Source: Ruminococcaceae bacterium UBA1036 (GTDB lineage: Bacteria > Bacillota > Clostridia > Oscillospirales > Acutalibacteraceae). From it: DNA of 64,000 nucleotides. How positions within the stretch are numbered: the stretch's first letter is position 1; every line of letters starts with the position of its first letter. Location of the stretch: the NCBI GenBank assembly GCA_002316805.1, contig DCEF01000010.1, positions 62,001 to 126,000 of the forward strand. Direction: 5' to 3'. The notes beneath the pieces were generated by a model. It ran no database searches. It was given only the letters and a program-made list of their open reading frames with translations, and had not been told where the DNA came from. Of this stretch, positions 46,715-54,699 are shown piece by piece. The position numbers and the translations under genes are program-made.

Positions 46715-48358
46715 TTACACTGCAGCACTTTTTTCACAAGCCTGCTTTAATGTTTTTTTAAGGCCGAGTATAGACGGCGGTGCAACTGATAATTCATCGA
46801 TGCCAGTTTTCAGGTAAAATTCTGCAAGTTTAGGGTCTGCTGCAGATTCGCCGCAGATACCTACAGGTATTCCTGCTTTGTGTGCATTTTTCGCAGTCAG
46901 TTCAATCATTTTCAGCACTGCCGGATTGCTTTGGTCATATATTTTCGCAATCTTGTCGTTCATACGGTCTGCCGCAAGTGTATACTGCGTCAAGTCGTTT
47001 GTACCTATACTGAAAAAGTCGCATTCTTTTGCCAGTTCATCACTCAAAATTACAGACGCCGGTGTTTCAATCATAATACCGACTTTAATGTCATGCACAA
47101 ATGAAATTCCTTCGGACTCCAGCTCTGACTTTGTCTCCTGTAGCATTTGTTTTGCTTCCCGCACTTCTTTCACGGATATAATCATTGGGAACATGATTTT
47201 AAGGTTTCCGAAAGCTGACGCGCGCACCAGCGCGCGCAGCTGTGTGCGGAACAGGTCTTTCCTGTCGAGGCATATACGGATAGCACGGTAGCCGAGGGCC
47301 GGATTCGCCTCTTTTGGCAGATGCAGATATGGGATCTGCTTATCTGCCCCTATGTCGAAAGTCCGCACTATTACAGGTTTGTTTCCCATTTTCTCCAGGA
47401 CACTTTTGTATGCCTCGAACTGCTCGTCCTCTGTAGGCAGTGTGGCACACCCCATATACAAAAACTCACTGCGGAACAAGCCTATGCCATCCGCACCGTT
47501 TTTCAGCGCAGTTTCTGCATCTGCCGGATGGCCAATATTGGCATTTACTGCGACTATCCTACCGCTTTTTGTTTTGATTTGTGCACCGAGAAACGATTTT
47601 AATTCCTGCTGTTTTCTGCTGCTGGCTTCCAATGCCTGCTGGCATTTGCCTTGTTCTGCTTCATCGGGTTCAAGAATCACTTCACCGGCTGTACCATTTA
47701 CAACAGCAATCATGCCATCTTTTACATTGTCAAAGCCATCTCCGAGGCCAACAACAGAAGGTATGCCCATCGTGCGTGAGAGAATTGCCGAATGTGAAGT
47801 GCGTGAACCTTTCCGCATTACAATAGCTATTATCTTTGATTTGTCAAGCTGCATGGTTTCACTTGGTGTTAAATCGTCTGCAGCAAGAATTGACGGTTCA
47901 TTAACAGCAATTTTCCCGCTGCCGTATTCAGGGTTAAGGCATTTGACAAGGCGGTCGGAAATGTCAATAATGTCAGTTTTGCGCCCTCTCATATATTCAG
48001 AGTCCATTTTGGCAAACCTGGCTGAAAATTCCTGGCCTGTTTCCCATACAGCATACTCCGCATTGACTTTGTTTTCTTTTATCCTGTCGCGTATCGCCTG
48101 CGAATAGTCCTCATCTTGAATCATCATCATATGAATCCGAAAAATCATAGAGTCTTTTTTACCGACACGTTTCAGGGATTTGAAATAAATTTCATTGAGG
48201 GCATCTACTGCCTCATCCTGAGCCTTTTGGAGCCGCTCAAGCTCCTTCGACACATCTTTTATCGTATATTTTTCAACATTTGCCTGGCAGCCGTGCCAAA
48301 GCACCAAACGGCCCATAGCAACGCCGTCTGATGCTCCAGTACCATGAATTCTCTCCAT
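46715..48358 (-). CDS. ptsI: PTS enzyme I (phosphoenolpyruvate--protein phosphotransferase)
   Basis: 547 residues. Autophosphorylates from PEP and passes phosphate to HPr. The active His lies in RKGSRTSHSAILSRTMGIPSVVG; PEP-site motifs are GIGLFRSEFLYM, FDIGADKQIPY and FFSIGTNDLTQYTLAADR, with Cys in GICGESAADP. The common GGRTSH reads GSRTSH here. Last gene of the PTS operon, 12 bp after ptsH. Confidence 0.97.
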   Translation of the reverse strand: MERIHGTGASDGVAMGRLVLWHGCQANVEKYTIKDVSKELERLQKAQDEAVDALNEIYFKSLKRVGKKDSMIFRIHMMMIQDEDYSQAIRDRIKENKVNAEYAVWETGQEFSARFAKMDSEYMRGRKTDIIDISDRLVKCLNPEYGSGKIAVNEPSILAADDLTPSETMQLDKSKIIAIVMRKGSRTSHSAILSRTMGIPSVVGLGDGFDNVKDGMIAVVNGTAGEVILEPDEAEQGKCQQALEASSRKQQELKSFLGAQIKTKSGRIVAVNANIGHPADAETALKNGADGIGLFRSEFLYMGCATLPTEDEQFEAYKSVLEKMGNKPVIVRTFDIGADKQIPYLHLPKEANPALGYRAIRICLDRKDLFRTQLRALVRASAFGNLKIMFPMIISVKEVREAKQMLQETKSELESEGISFVHDIKVGIMIETPASVILSDELAKECDFFSIGTNDLTQYTLAADRMNDKIAKIYDQSNPAVLKMIELTAKNAHKAGIPVGICGESAADPKLAEFYLKTGIDELSVAPPSILGLKKTLKQACEKSAAV

Positions 48359-48370
48359 TTTTCCACCTGC

Positions 48371-48628
48371 TTAAAGATTTTCTTCGCAAAAAGCCTTCAG
48401 TTTTGCACATTCTGCAGATTCCTTTGGGCCTTCTACGGTAAACGTTAACTGGTCGTTTTGAGCAGCCCCAAGCCCCATAACGGCAAAAAGGCGTTTGGCA
48501 TCCGCTGTTTGTCCCTTTACCGCTACTTTAACATTCGAGCTGCAGCTTTGGGCACATTTTACCAGCAGGCCTGCTGGCCTTGCGTGAAGTCCCTCTGGTT
48601 CTTTGATAGAGTAGTTAAATTTTTGCAT
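48371..48628 (-). CDS. ptsH: HPr phosphocarrier protein, Ser46 replaced by Arg
   Basis: 85 residues. His15 in GLHARPAG accepts phosphate from enzyme I. The region that normally holds the HPr-kinase target (LKSIMGVMSLG) reads AKRLFAVMGLG, so residue 46 is Arg (codon CGC, 48491-48493). Transport function should be intact, but Ser46 phosphorylation, which makes HPr the CcpA corepressor, is not possible here. It lies in the glucose-PTS operon; a second HPr may exist elsewhere in the genome. No hprK is in the window. Confidence 0.95.
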   Translation of the reverse strand: MQKFNYSIKEPEGLHARPAGLLVKCAQSCSSNVKVAVKGQTADAKRLFAVMGLGAAQNDQLTFTVEGPKESAECAKLKAFCEENL

Positions 48629-48761
48629 AATATCGTTCCTTTCTCATTTTTTATCCAAATAATAAAATCTATCTATTTTAATATTATATTTGTTTTTCAA
48701 AGAGTGTGGTATTCAACTTATGCTTTACAGAATCCATATGTCTAAAATCCATTAAACCCTT

Positions 48762-50408
48762 TTAAATGTTGTGCAAGTAATCTTCAATTTTGCTCTTAAT
48801 CACCGTTACACGCGGCCCATAAACAACCTGCACACCATTCCCCTTTTTAATAACGGCAAGAGCTCCGCTTTTTTTAAGGATTCCATCTGATACTTTTTCA
48901 CCGTCATTTACTGTAATTCTAAGCCTTGTGGCACATGCGTCAAGGCTTACAATGTTGCCTGCGCCGCCAAGTCCTTCTACAATAAGGTCTGTGTTATCAT
49001 CGGTTCCATTTTTGCTTTCTGATGATGCATTTGCAGATTCATTGCCAGCAGCAGAAGATTTTTTGCTGTTTTTGGCTTCTACATCTTTGCGCATGTAAAG
49101 TTTAGTTTCTTCAGTATCAGCTTCCCTGCCCGGTGTTGGAAGATTAAACTTGAGTATCAGGAACCTGAAGAGGAAAAAGTACAGTACAAAATAAACAGCT
49201 CCTACAAGAATAGCATAAACCCAATGTGTTTTTGCATTTCCCTGCAGAATACCAAAAAGGAACATGTCAATTATACCACCTGAAAATGTCATGCCAACTG
49301 TTACATTAAGCAAATGCATCAGCATGAATGAAAGGCCGGCAAGCACACAGTGTATCCCATAAAGTGCCGGTGCAACAAACAGAAACGAAAACTCAATCGG
49401 TTCAGTGATTCCTGTAAGTGCAGACGTAAACGCTGCTGACAGCAGAAGGCCTTTTGCCTGTTTTTTCTTGTTCGGCTTTGCTGTTACATACATTGCAAGT
49501 GCTGCTCCCGGCAGGCCAAATATCATAAATGGAAATTTTCCTGTCATAAAGCGTGTTGCATTAACACTGAACACTTTAGTGTTCGGAGAAGCAAGCTGTG
49601 CAAAAAAGATATTCTGCGCACCACTGATGCTCTTGCCGTCTACCATCATTGTTCCGCCAAGGCCCGTTTGCCAAAAAGGCAGATAAAAAATAGGGTGAAG
49701 GCCAAAAGGAATCAGTGCACGTTCAATTATACCATAAATAAACGTTCCCAAATAGCCTGATTTATACACAAGGTTGCCAAGCCAGTATATACCAGTTTGA
49801 ATCGGCGGCCACACAAAGAACATCAAAATTCCAACAAACAGATATGTAATTGTAGATATAATAGGTATAAAACGGACACCGCCGAAAAATGAAATCGCGC
49901 TTGGCAGTTCAATTTTATAGAATTTATTATGTAATGCAGCGACTCCTAAGCCAACAATAATGCCGCCAAAAACACCCATCTGCAGAGAATTAATACCGCA
50001 TACTGAAGTGATAGAACCGTCCGGCAGATGTTTAACATAGTCATTTCCAGCAATTTTTAAGCATCCGCTGATAGACGTATGCATTACAAGGAATGCAATG
50101 CCAGCTGAAAGAGCAGCAGTCGCCTTTTCAGCTTTAGCCATACCTATGGCAACACCAATTGCAAAAATGAGCGGAAGGTTTGTAAAAATAATATTTCCAA
50201 CATCACTCATTATAGTAAGGATCGCGTTAAGTATAGTGCCTTTGCCCAAGGCAGCCTGAAGATGATATGCGTTTATCATTGCAGTATTAGTAAATGAAGA
50301 ACCTATCCCAAGTAGAAGCCCGGCTATCGGCAGCAAAGCTACGGGCAGCATAAATGAATGGCCAACGCGCTGCAGAACACCAAACGCAGAATTTTGTTTT
50401 TTTTCCAT
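48762..50408 (-). CDS. ptsG: PTS transporter EIICB, glucose family
   Basis: 548 residues. The IIC domain (about 1-390) has about ten membrane segments with GITEPIEFSFLFVAPALYGIH, the sugar-site signature of the glucose/maltose/N-acetylglucosamine family. A Ser/Asn-rich linker leads to the IIB domain, with phospho-Cys in LDACATRLRITV near residue 490. Phosphate comes from the EIIA encoded just upstream. Glucose is the most likely substrate from the operon make-up, but GlcNAc or maltose cannot be excluded. Confidence 0.92.
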   Translation of the reverse strand: MEKKQNSAFGVLQRVGHSFMLPVALLPIAGLLLGIGSSFTNTAMINAYHLQAALGKGTILNAILTIMSDVGNIIFTNLPLIFAIGVAIGMAKAEKATAALSAGIAFLVMHTSISGCLKIAGNDYVKHLPDGSITSVCGINSLQMGVFGGIIVGLGVAALHNKFYKIELPSAISFFGGVRFIPIISTITYLFVGILMFFVWPPIQTGIYWLGNLVYKSGYLGTFIYGIIERALIPFGLHPIFYLPFWQTGLGGTMMVDGKSISGAQNIFFAQLASPNTKVFSVNATRFMTGKFPFMIFGLPGAALAMYVTAKPNKKKQAKGLLLSAAFTSALTGITEPIEFSFLFVAPALYGIHCVLAGLSFMLMHLLNVTVGMTFSGGIIDMFLFGILQGNAKTHWVYAILVGAVYFVLYFFLFRFLILKFNLPTPGREADTEETKLYMRKDVEAKNSKKSSAAGNESANASSESKNGTDDNTDLIVEGLGGAGNIVSLDACATRLRITVNDGEKVSDGILKKSGALAVIKKGNGVQVVYGPRVTVIKSKIEDYLHNI

Positions 50409-50417
50409 TCGACTCAG

Positions 50418-50897
50418 CTACTTCCTTTCATAAGTGATAAGAGTGGTTTTTCCTGCTTCCATTACGCCTTCCGTGGCAAAAATACGGTTTACCGCATCCA
50501 TGTTTGTGATGACTACTGGGACAATCGGATTGAGGCCTTTTTCACGTATAAGGTTAAGGTCAGCTTTTACGAGTATATCGCCCGTTTTTATATTCTGCCC
50601 GGTCTTGACAAAATTCTGGAAGCCTTCTCCTTTTAAATCTACCGTATCTATCCCAACGTGGATAAGAATTTCAAGCCCGTCTTTCGAGCGGACATAATAT
50701 GCGTGATGAGTATCCGGCACAGTAACAACTGTTCCGTCTACCGGGGAAACAATTGTGCCATCTTCTGGAATAACTGCGGCACCGTCACCCAGGACTTTGC
50801 CTGAAAAAACTTCATCTGGTACCTGGCTAAGGCCTACCGCCTTACCAGATACTGGCGCATAAATAGTACAGTTTTTCCCTTTTTTATGGAATATCAT
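50418..50897 (-). CDS. crr: PTS EIIA component, glucose type
   Basis: 159 residues. Beta-sandwich EIIA-Glc: IYAPVSGKAVGL, VSPVDGTVVTVPDTHHAYYV with the first His, and LIHVGIDTVDLKG with the phosphorylated His. Separate protein that passes phosphate from HPr to the IIB domain of the next gene. It overlaps the antiterminator gene by 14 bp. Confidence 0.95.
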   Translation of the reverse strand: MIFHKKGKNCTIYAPVSGKAVGLSQVPDEVFSGKVLGDGAAVIPEDGTIVSPVDGTVVTVPDTHHAYYVRSKDGLEILIHVGIDTVDLKGEGFQNFVKTGQNIKTGDILVKADLNLIREKGLNPIVPVVITNMDAVNRIFATEGVMEAGKTTLITYERK

Positions 50898-51798
50898 TGC
50901 AATTCGCGCATCCTTCCGATAAATTACAAATTTTGGGGCTGCTGCCCGTTACTGAATCAATATCATGGAACTGCTGGCGAATCTGTTCAATGCCAACAGT
51001 AAGGAAATCCATATCACCGCATGAAAGCACATTTCCCGTTTCTTTCCGGATAATTTCTTTTATTTTAACTGCCATGGATCTGCTTTCCGGGAAGACTTCA
51101 GAAATTCTGCATTCACGCGGCATTTTCAGTGAATGACCTTCTGCGCTGTAATCGGCAATGTCGCTTACCGTTAAGAAAAAAGCTCGGATTGCATCTGAAT
51201 TTTCAGATAGCAGTTCTTTATCGCTTGGGAACATTTCTTCCATGATTTTATTTAGAATACGTACATTTTTCAGTGATGCGGAAACAGGAGTGTCCTTTTT
51301 TGCAGAGTGAAAATGCAAGGCAATAAACCCAGCTTCATCGTTCCCCAAGCTGATGCCAAGTTTCTTTTTTATCGTCATTACCGCATTCTGAGCTTCCTTG
51401 TATTCGTCCCTATACAGCACAGATATTTCGTTTATAAAAGGATTTTCTATCGGTACTCCAAACTGTATGCGGTCGATTGCAAAGCAAATATGATCCAGCA
51501 GTGCAGAATAAAAGCCCTTATTATGTATTGAAAGCTTTTTTTCTGCTGATTTTGCTATTGACTGCACAACAGTGCTTATTTCATTTTTACCATAAAGTCT
51601 GCCATTGATTTTGTTACCATTGTTGGCACCATTTAAAAATTTTATGACTTCTTTGCCGTTTAGATTGTCCGATACTATATTGCCTGGCTTCCGGTTAAAT
51701 CCTATACCTTTAGCAATCAATATAATCTGATCCTGCGTGTCAGGCTCCTGTGCAAGGACAACATTGTTATTGATAGCTTTGATTACTCTGTAGTTTAA
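50884..51798 (-). CDS. PRD-type transcription antiterminator (GlcT/LicT/BglG family), start codon unclear
   Basis: About 304 residues. RNA-binding CAT domain (YRVIKAINNNVVLAQ, KGIGF), PRD1 with both usual histidines (LLDHICFAI, residue 103; FIALHFHSA, residue 162), and PRD2. In PRD2 the two expected histidines are Leu (about 209) and Gly269 (DFLTVGIEQI). GGAAGAGGGG stands eight bases before the codon at 51796-51798, which is TTA, not a known start; the open frame continues up to ATG 51951 but only through the RAT and terminator of its own leader. It overlaps crr, so it controls and leads the PTS operon. End tail Cys-rich (CNLSEGCANC). Confidence 0.85.
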   Translation of the reverse strand, partial: LNYRVIKAINNNVVLAQEPDTQDQIILIAKGIGFNRKPGNIVSDNLNGKEVIKFLNGANNGNKINGRLYGKNEISTVVQSIAKSAEKKLSIHNKGFYSALLDHICFAIDRIQFGVPIENPFINEISVLYRDEYKEAQNAVMTIKKKLGISLGNDEAGFIALHFHSAKKDTPVSASLKNVRILNKIMEEMFPSDKELLSENSDAIRAFFLTVSDIADYSAEGHSLKMPRECRISEVFPESRSMAVKIKEIIRKETGNVLSCGDMDFLTVGIEQIRQQFHDIDSVTGSSPKICNLSEGCANCNDIP

Positions 51799-51852
51799 GT
51801 GAAAGACCCCTCTTCCATTTTTTTGTAAAGCAGCTGCTGCAATAAAAAGAGC

Positions 51853-51928
51853 AATAAAAAAGCATAGGCATAAATTCAAACGTTTTTGCACATACGTGTT
51901 TGCACATAACGCCTCATTATGCTTATGC
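51853..51928 (-). terminator. Intrinsic terminator in the PTS leader, overlapping the RAT
   Basis: On the minus strand GCATAAGCATAA (51917-51928) pairs with TTATGCCTATGC (51862-51873) with one mismatch, directly followed by TTTTTTATT. The first arm is also the 3' side of the RAT, so the two structures exclude each other. Confidence 0.75.
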
Positions 51929-51955
51929 CTGATCGTATCAGTTACACACATAAAA
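51915..51955 (-). promoter_or_regulatory. RAT (ribonucleic antiterminator) for the PTS antiterminator
   Basis: TGTAACTGATACGATCAGGC: a CTGAT-ACG-ATCAG core stem, asymmetric internal loop, and an outer stem TTATG/CATAA. It matches the LicT/SacY/GlcT RNA pattern (TGTTACTGNTA...GCAGGCA). Binding by the CAT domain would stabilise it and block the terminator. Confidence 0.75.
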
Positions 51956-51993
51956 CAACTGTTAATTTATAAAGACTCAGAGCCCAGAAATCA

Positions 51994-52022
51994 ACTTTAC
52001 CATTAATTATATTCAATGTCAA
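51994..52022 (-). promoter_or_regulatory. Sigma-A promoter of the PTS operon
   Basis: Minus strand TTGACA, 17 bases, TAAAGT. Start expected near 51987, about 35 bases before the RAT. Confidence 0.7.
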
Positions 52023-52255
52023 CAGATTTTTATCCAAATAAGTGCATAAGTATTTGTATAATATGCTGCGATGCTTTAATTTATTCATGGAAAGTGCAAC
52101 TTACAACTTTAAAAGTTACTGTTATAAAAGAGTTTTAGCAAAATTCTTATGGCGCTTTGGGTACGCTGGAGTCTTAGGTGGTTTACGGTACAGTTGCTGT
52201 TTTAGGCACATGTTTTAAACGGGCCGTTTAGCCTAAACGACCTGCGATAGCAAAA
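52023..52255. other. Unassigned intergenic region
   Basis: About 230 bp between the PTS promoter and the terminator of tRNA-Gly. No gene or known RNA recognised. A short AAACGGGCCGTTT-type palindrome lies near 52218-52232. The GC-richer patch at 52150-52250 differs from the AT-rich surroundings. Confidence 0.3.
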
Positions 52256-52297
52256 GATTGCGGCTGCTGCAAAATTAAATCTGCAGCAGCCGCAATC
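52252..52297 (-). terminator. Terminator of tRNA-Gly
   Basis: A perfect 16 bp stem (GATTGCGGCTGCTGCA and complement) with a 10-base loop, followed by TTTT on the minus strand, 56 bp downstream of the tRNA. Confidence 0.75.
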
Positions 52298-52352
52298 CAC
52301 TTTTACCCTACGTATATCTTTACTCTAAACCATATAATATTCGGATAATATT

Positions 52353-52428
52353 TGGAGCGAACGACGAGACTCGAACTCGCTACCTCCACCATGGCAAGGT
52401 GGCGCTCTACCAGATGAGCTACATTCGC
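52353..52428 (-). tRNA. tRNA-Gly (anticodon GCC)
   Basis: 76 bases forming a complete cloverleaf: acceptor GCGAATG/CGTTCGC, D arm, anticodon arm CCACC-TTGCCAT-GGTGG with anticodon GCC, T arm GCGAG-TTCGAGT-CTCGT, and an encoded CCA. Read by glycine codons GGC and GGU. Confidence 0.95.
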
Positions 52429-52478
52429 ATATCAAATTCGCCCTTAATCTCATCAACCGGACTTTGCGAACAAATGCT

Positions 52479-52507
52479 ATTATAGCTAAATATCAAACGT
52501 TTGTCAA
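52479..52507 (-). promoter_or_regulatory. Sigma-A promoter of tRNA-Gly
   Basis: Perfect consensus on the minus strand: TTGACA, 17 bases, TATAAT, about 50 bases before the tRNA. Confidence 0.85.
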
Positions 52508-52535
52508 TACTTTTCCAAAAAATCATGCTGTAGCT

Positions 52536-52564
52536 TTGTATTTTACTCTATTCGGCGCTATAAT
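52536..52564 (+). promoter_or_regulatory. Sigma-A promoter of the dnaD gene
   Basis: TTGTAT, 17 bases, TATAAT, about 70 bases before the start at 52634. Confidence 0.65.
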
Positions 52565-52633
52565 AATAAAGCTAAAGTTTAGAACTGTAAATCGCATTTA
52601 AAGCAATTAATTTTGCCTGAAAGGTGAATCTTT

Positions 52634-53671
52634 ATGAGTCTTTCCATCAATCTCGGGGCCTGGAATTCTGTTTTTGCAGTTCCATGCTCCGTTGTAGATA
52701 ATCATTTGAAGTTGGTAGGAGCCGTACAGCTTAAAGTCCTTCTGTGGGTGTTACGCCATGCCGGAGAAACGTTTGAAACAAAAGACATTGCAGACGCACT
52801 TGGGATTGAGCGTGCTGATGTTGATGACGCAATGTCTTACTGGCAGGAAGTTGGGCTTGTTTCAATTGACGGCAACAGCATATCTCCTGCCCCTGCAAAC
52901 AGTATAGCTGAACCAGCGCCATTTAAGCCTGAAAATGCCCAGCAAGAAATGGAACCGGAACACGACCACTTACATGAAACTCACCGCATCCTTTCACGCC
53001 CAGAAAAGCCAGACAGCGAGTTCGTAGCAAAGCGTATGGCAGAATCAAAAGAAATATCGTGCCTGATGCAGTCGGCACAGGAAGTCCTCGGCCGCCTTAT
53101 ATCTGAGGGTGATGCTGCTACTCTGCTGCTAATCCACGACAATTACGGCCTTCCTTCAGATGTAATAATTATGCTGATGCAATACGCTGCCAATATAGGC
53201 AAAGGGAATATGCGATACATAGAAAAAGTCGCCATGAGTTGGGCGGACGAGGGCATAGTCACACACGAAAAAGTCGAAGAGAAACTACGCATACTTACAG
53301 AAAATCAAAAAGCATGGCATACAGTAGAATCCGCAATTGGGATTTCTCACCGAACCCCTTCCAAGCGTGAGGAAACATATGCCCCTGTATGGATAAATGA
53401 ATGGAAATTCAGCCCCGAAATGATTCGCGAAGCGTATGACAGGACTGTTGATGGCACCGGCAAATACCAAACAGGCTATATGAACAGGATTTTAGAACGC
53501 TGGCACAAAGAAGGAATAGCTACACCAAAGCAGGCTGCAGAAGAACAAACGGAGCGAAACTCCGCAAAGAAAACCGGCATGTCAAAAAATGAGCAGACTA
53601 CAGTAAAAAGCAAGCCGACTTTTGACATAGACGAATATGAACGTACAAGCATATACGATACAAAGAGGTGA
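52634..53671 (+). CDS. DnaD-domain replication/primosome protein
   Basis: 345 residues. N-terminal winged-helix region (LKVLLWVLRHAGETFETKDIADALGIE), an Ala/Pro/Glu-rich linker, then two DnaD-type C-terminal domains: one at about 155-210 (DAATLLLIHDNYGLPSDVIIMLMQYA) and one at about 255-300 (WKFSPEMIREAYDRTVDGTGKYQTGYMNRILERW). Such proteins help load the replicative helicase with DnaC/DnaI. AAAGGTG precedes the ATG. The helicase-loader gene follows 5 bp later. Confidence 0.92.
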   Translation: MSLSINLGAWNSVFAVPCSVVDNHLKLVGAVQLKVLLWVLRHAGETFETKDIADALGIERADVDDAMSYWQEVGLVSIDGNSISPAPANSIAEPAPFKPENAQQEMEPEHDHLHETHRILSRPEKPDSEFVAKRMAESKEISCLMQSAQEVLGRLISEGDAATLLLIHDNYGLPSDVIIMLMQYAANIGKGNMRYIEKVAMSWADEGIVTHEKVEEKLRILTENQKAWHTVESAIGISHRTPSKREETYAPVWINEWKFSPEMIREAYDRTVDGTGKYQTGYMNRILERWHKEGIATPKQAAEEQTERNSAKKTGMSKNEQTTVKSKPTFDIDEYERTSIYDTKR

Positions 53672-53676
53672 AGTGA

Positions 53677-54654
53677 GTGGCTTACAGTCAGGAAATCTAC
53701 GATGCGGCTGAAAAAATTCTAAGAAAGCGGCGTAAAACGGCCGAAGATGATGCTGAAAACCGCAAAAATGAATTTTATAAATCATGCCCGCGCGCCAGTG
53801 AAATTGAACATAAGCTCGCATCTACAGCGGTGAGCACAGCGAAAGCTGTGCTCAAAGGCGGCGACATGGCCGGCCAGCTGCAAAAGCTGAAAGAGGAAAA
53901 TCTCGGGCTGCAGCATGAGTATTCCCGTCTGCTTGCAGAACATGGCCTCGGCACACTTGAGCCACACTATAAATGCGAGATCTGCCATGACACCGGCTAC
54001 GTTGACGGCAAAATGTGTAGCTGCATGAAAGAGCTTCTGCGCAGCGAGTCTTACCGAAGGCTTAACGCATTAACATCGCTTTCACTTTCCACTTTTGAAA
54101 GTTTTTCTTTGAAGTATTATTCGGAAGAGCCGCGCAAAGACAGACCATGCGACCGAGATATAATGCGGAACACATTCCGCTACTGTGCCTCATATGCGCA
54201 GAAATTCGGGCTTGATTCTCCTAATCTCATCATGACAGGCGGTACAGGGCTTGGCAAAACACATCTTTCGCTTGCCATTGCAAATGAAGCTATTAAAAAA
54301 GGCTTCGGAGTCGTTTATGCTTCTATGGGTAGCCTCACAGCAAAGCTGGAAAATGAACATTTCGGGCGAGAATCTGGCTCAAGCGCTATGGATTCAACAA
54401 GGGAGTGCGACCTTTTAATTCTCGATGACCTCGGAACAGAATTCAGGACTTCATTCTCATCTTCAGCTATCTACAGTATAGTCAACACGAGGCTGATGCT
54501 CAAAAAGCCTACGATTATCAGCACAAATCTTTCTATAAAGGAAATGATAGCTTATTATTCAGAGCGCTTTGCATCCCGAATTATCGGCAGTTACCGAAGG
54601 ATAGTTTTTGTTGGGCGTGATATACGTCAGCAAAAGCGAATGCAGGATGAATAA
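53677..54654 (+). CDS. DnaC/DnaI-like helicase loader ATPase
   Basis: 325 residues. A helical N-terminus, a zinc-binding knot YKCEICHDTGYVDGKMCSCM (CxxC...CxC) and an AAA+ domain with GGTGLGKTHLS and LLILDDLGTE, then SERFASRIIGSYR as sensor/Arg-finger part. Close to Bacillus DnaI, which has a similar zinc finger in its N-terminal helicase-binding part. GTG start with AGAGGTG upstream; coupled to the DnaD-domain gene. Confidence 0.92.
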   Translation: MAYSQEIYDAAEKILRKRRKTAEDDAENRKNEFYKSCPRASEIEHKLASTAVSTAKAVLKGGDMAGQLQKLKEENLGLQHEYSRLLAEHGLGTLEPHYKCEICHDTGYVDGKMCSCMKELLRSESYRRLNALTSLSLSTFESFSLKYYSEEPRKDRPCDRDIMRNTFRYCASYAQKFGLDSPNLIMTGGTGLGKTHLSLAIANEAIKKGFGVVYASMGSLTAKLENEHFGRESGSSAMDSTRECDLLILDDLGTEFRTSFSSSAIYSIVNTRLMLKKPTIISTNLSIKEMIAYYSERFASRIIGSYRRIVFVGRDIRQQKRMQDE

Positions 54655-54659
54655 ATAAA

Positions 54660-54690
54660 AAAACCGGAAAGCTTTTTAAGCTCTCCGGTA
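54660..54690 (-). terminator. Intrinsic terminator after prfB
   Basis: ACCGGAGAGCTT, short loop, AAGCTTTCCGGT, then TTTTTTT on the minus strand. It may act in the other direction too for the helicase-loader gene. Confidence 0.85.
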
Positions 54691-54699
54691 TAAAAGCAC

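Noticed and set aside
47352..48107. 251-codon plus-strand ORF opposite ptsI
   Set aside because: Fully antisense to a clear enzyme I gene, no family pattern, no ribosome-binding site.
51799..51951. N-terminal extension of the PTS antiterminator with a hydrophobic stretch
   Set aside because: The apparent membrane segment is the translated T-tract and stem of the leader terminator; the extension covers the RAT and is very unlikely to be coding.
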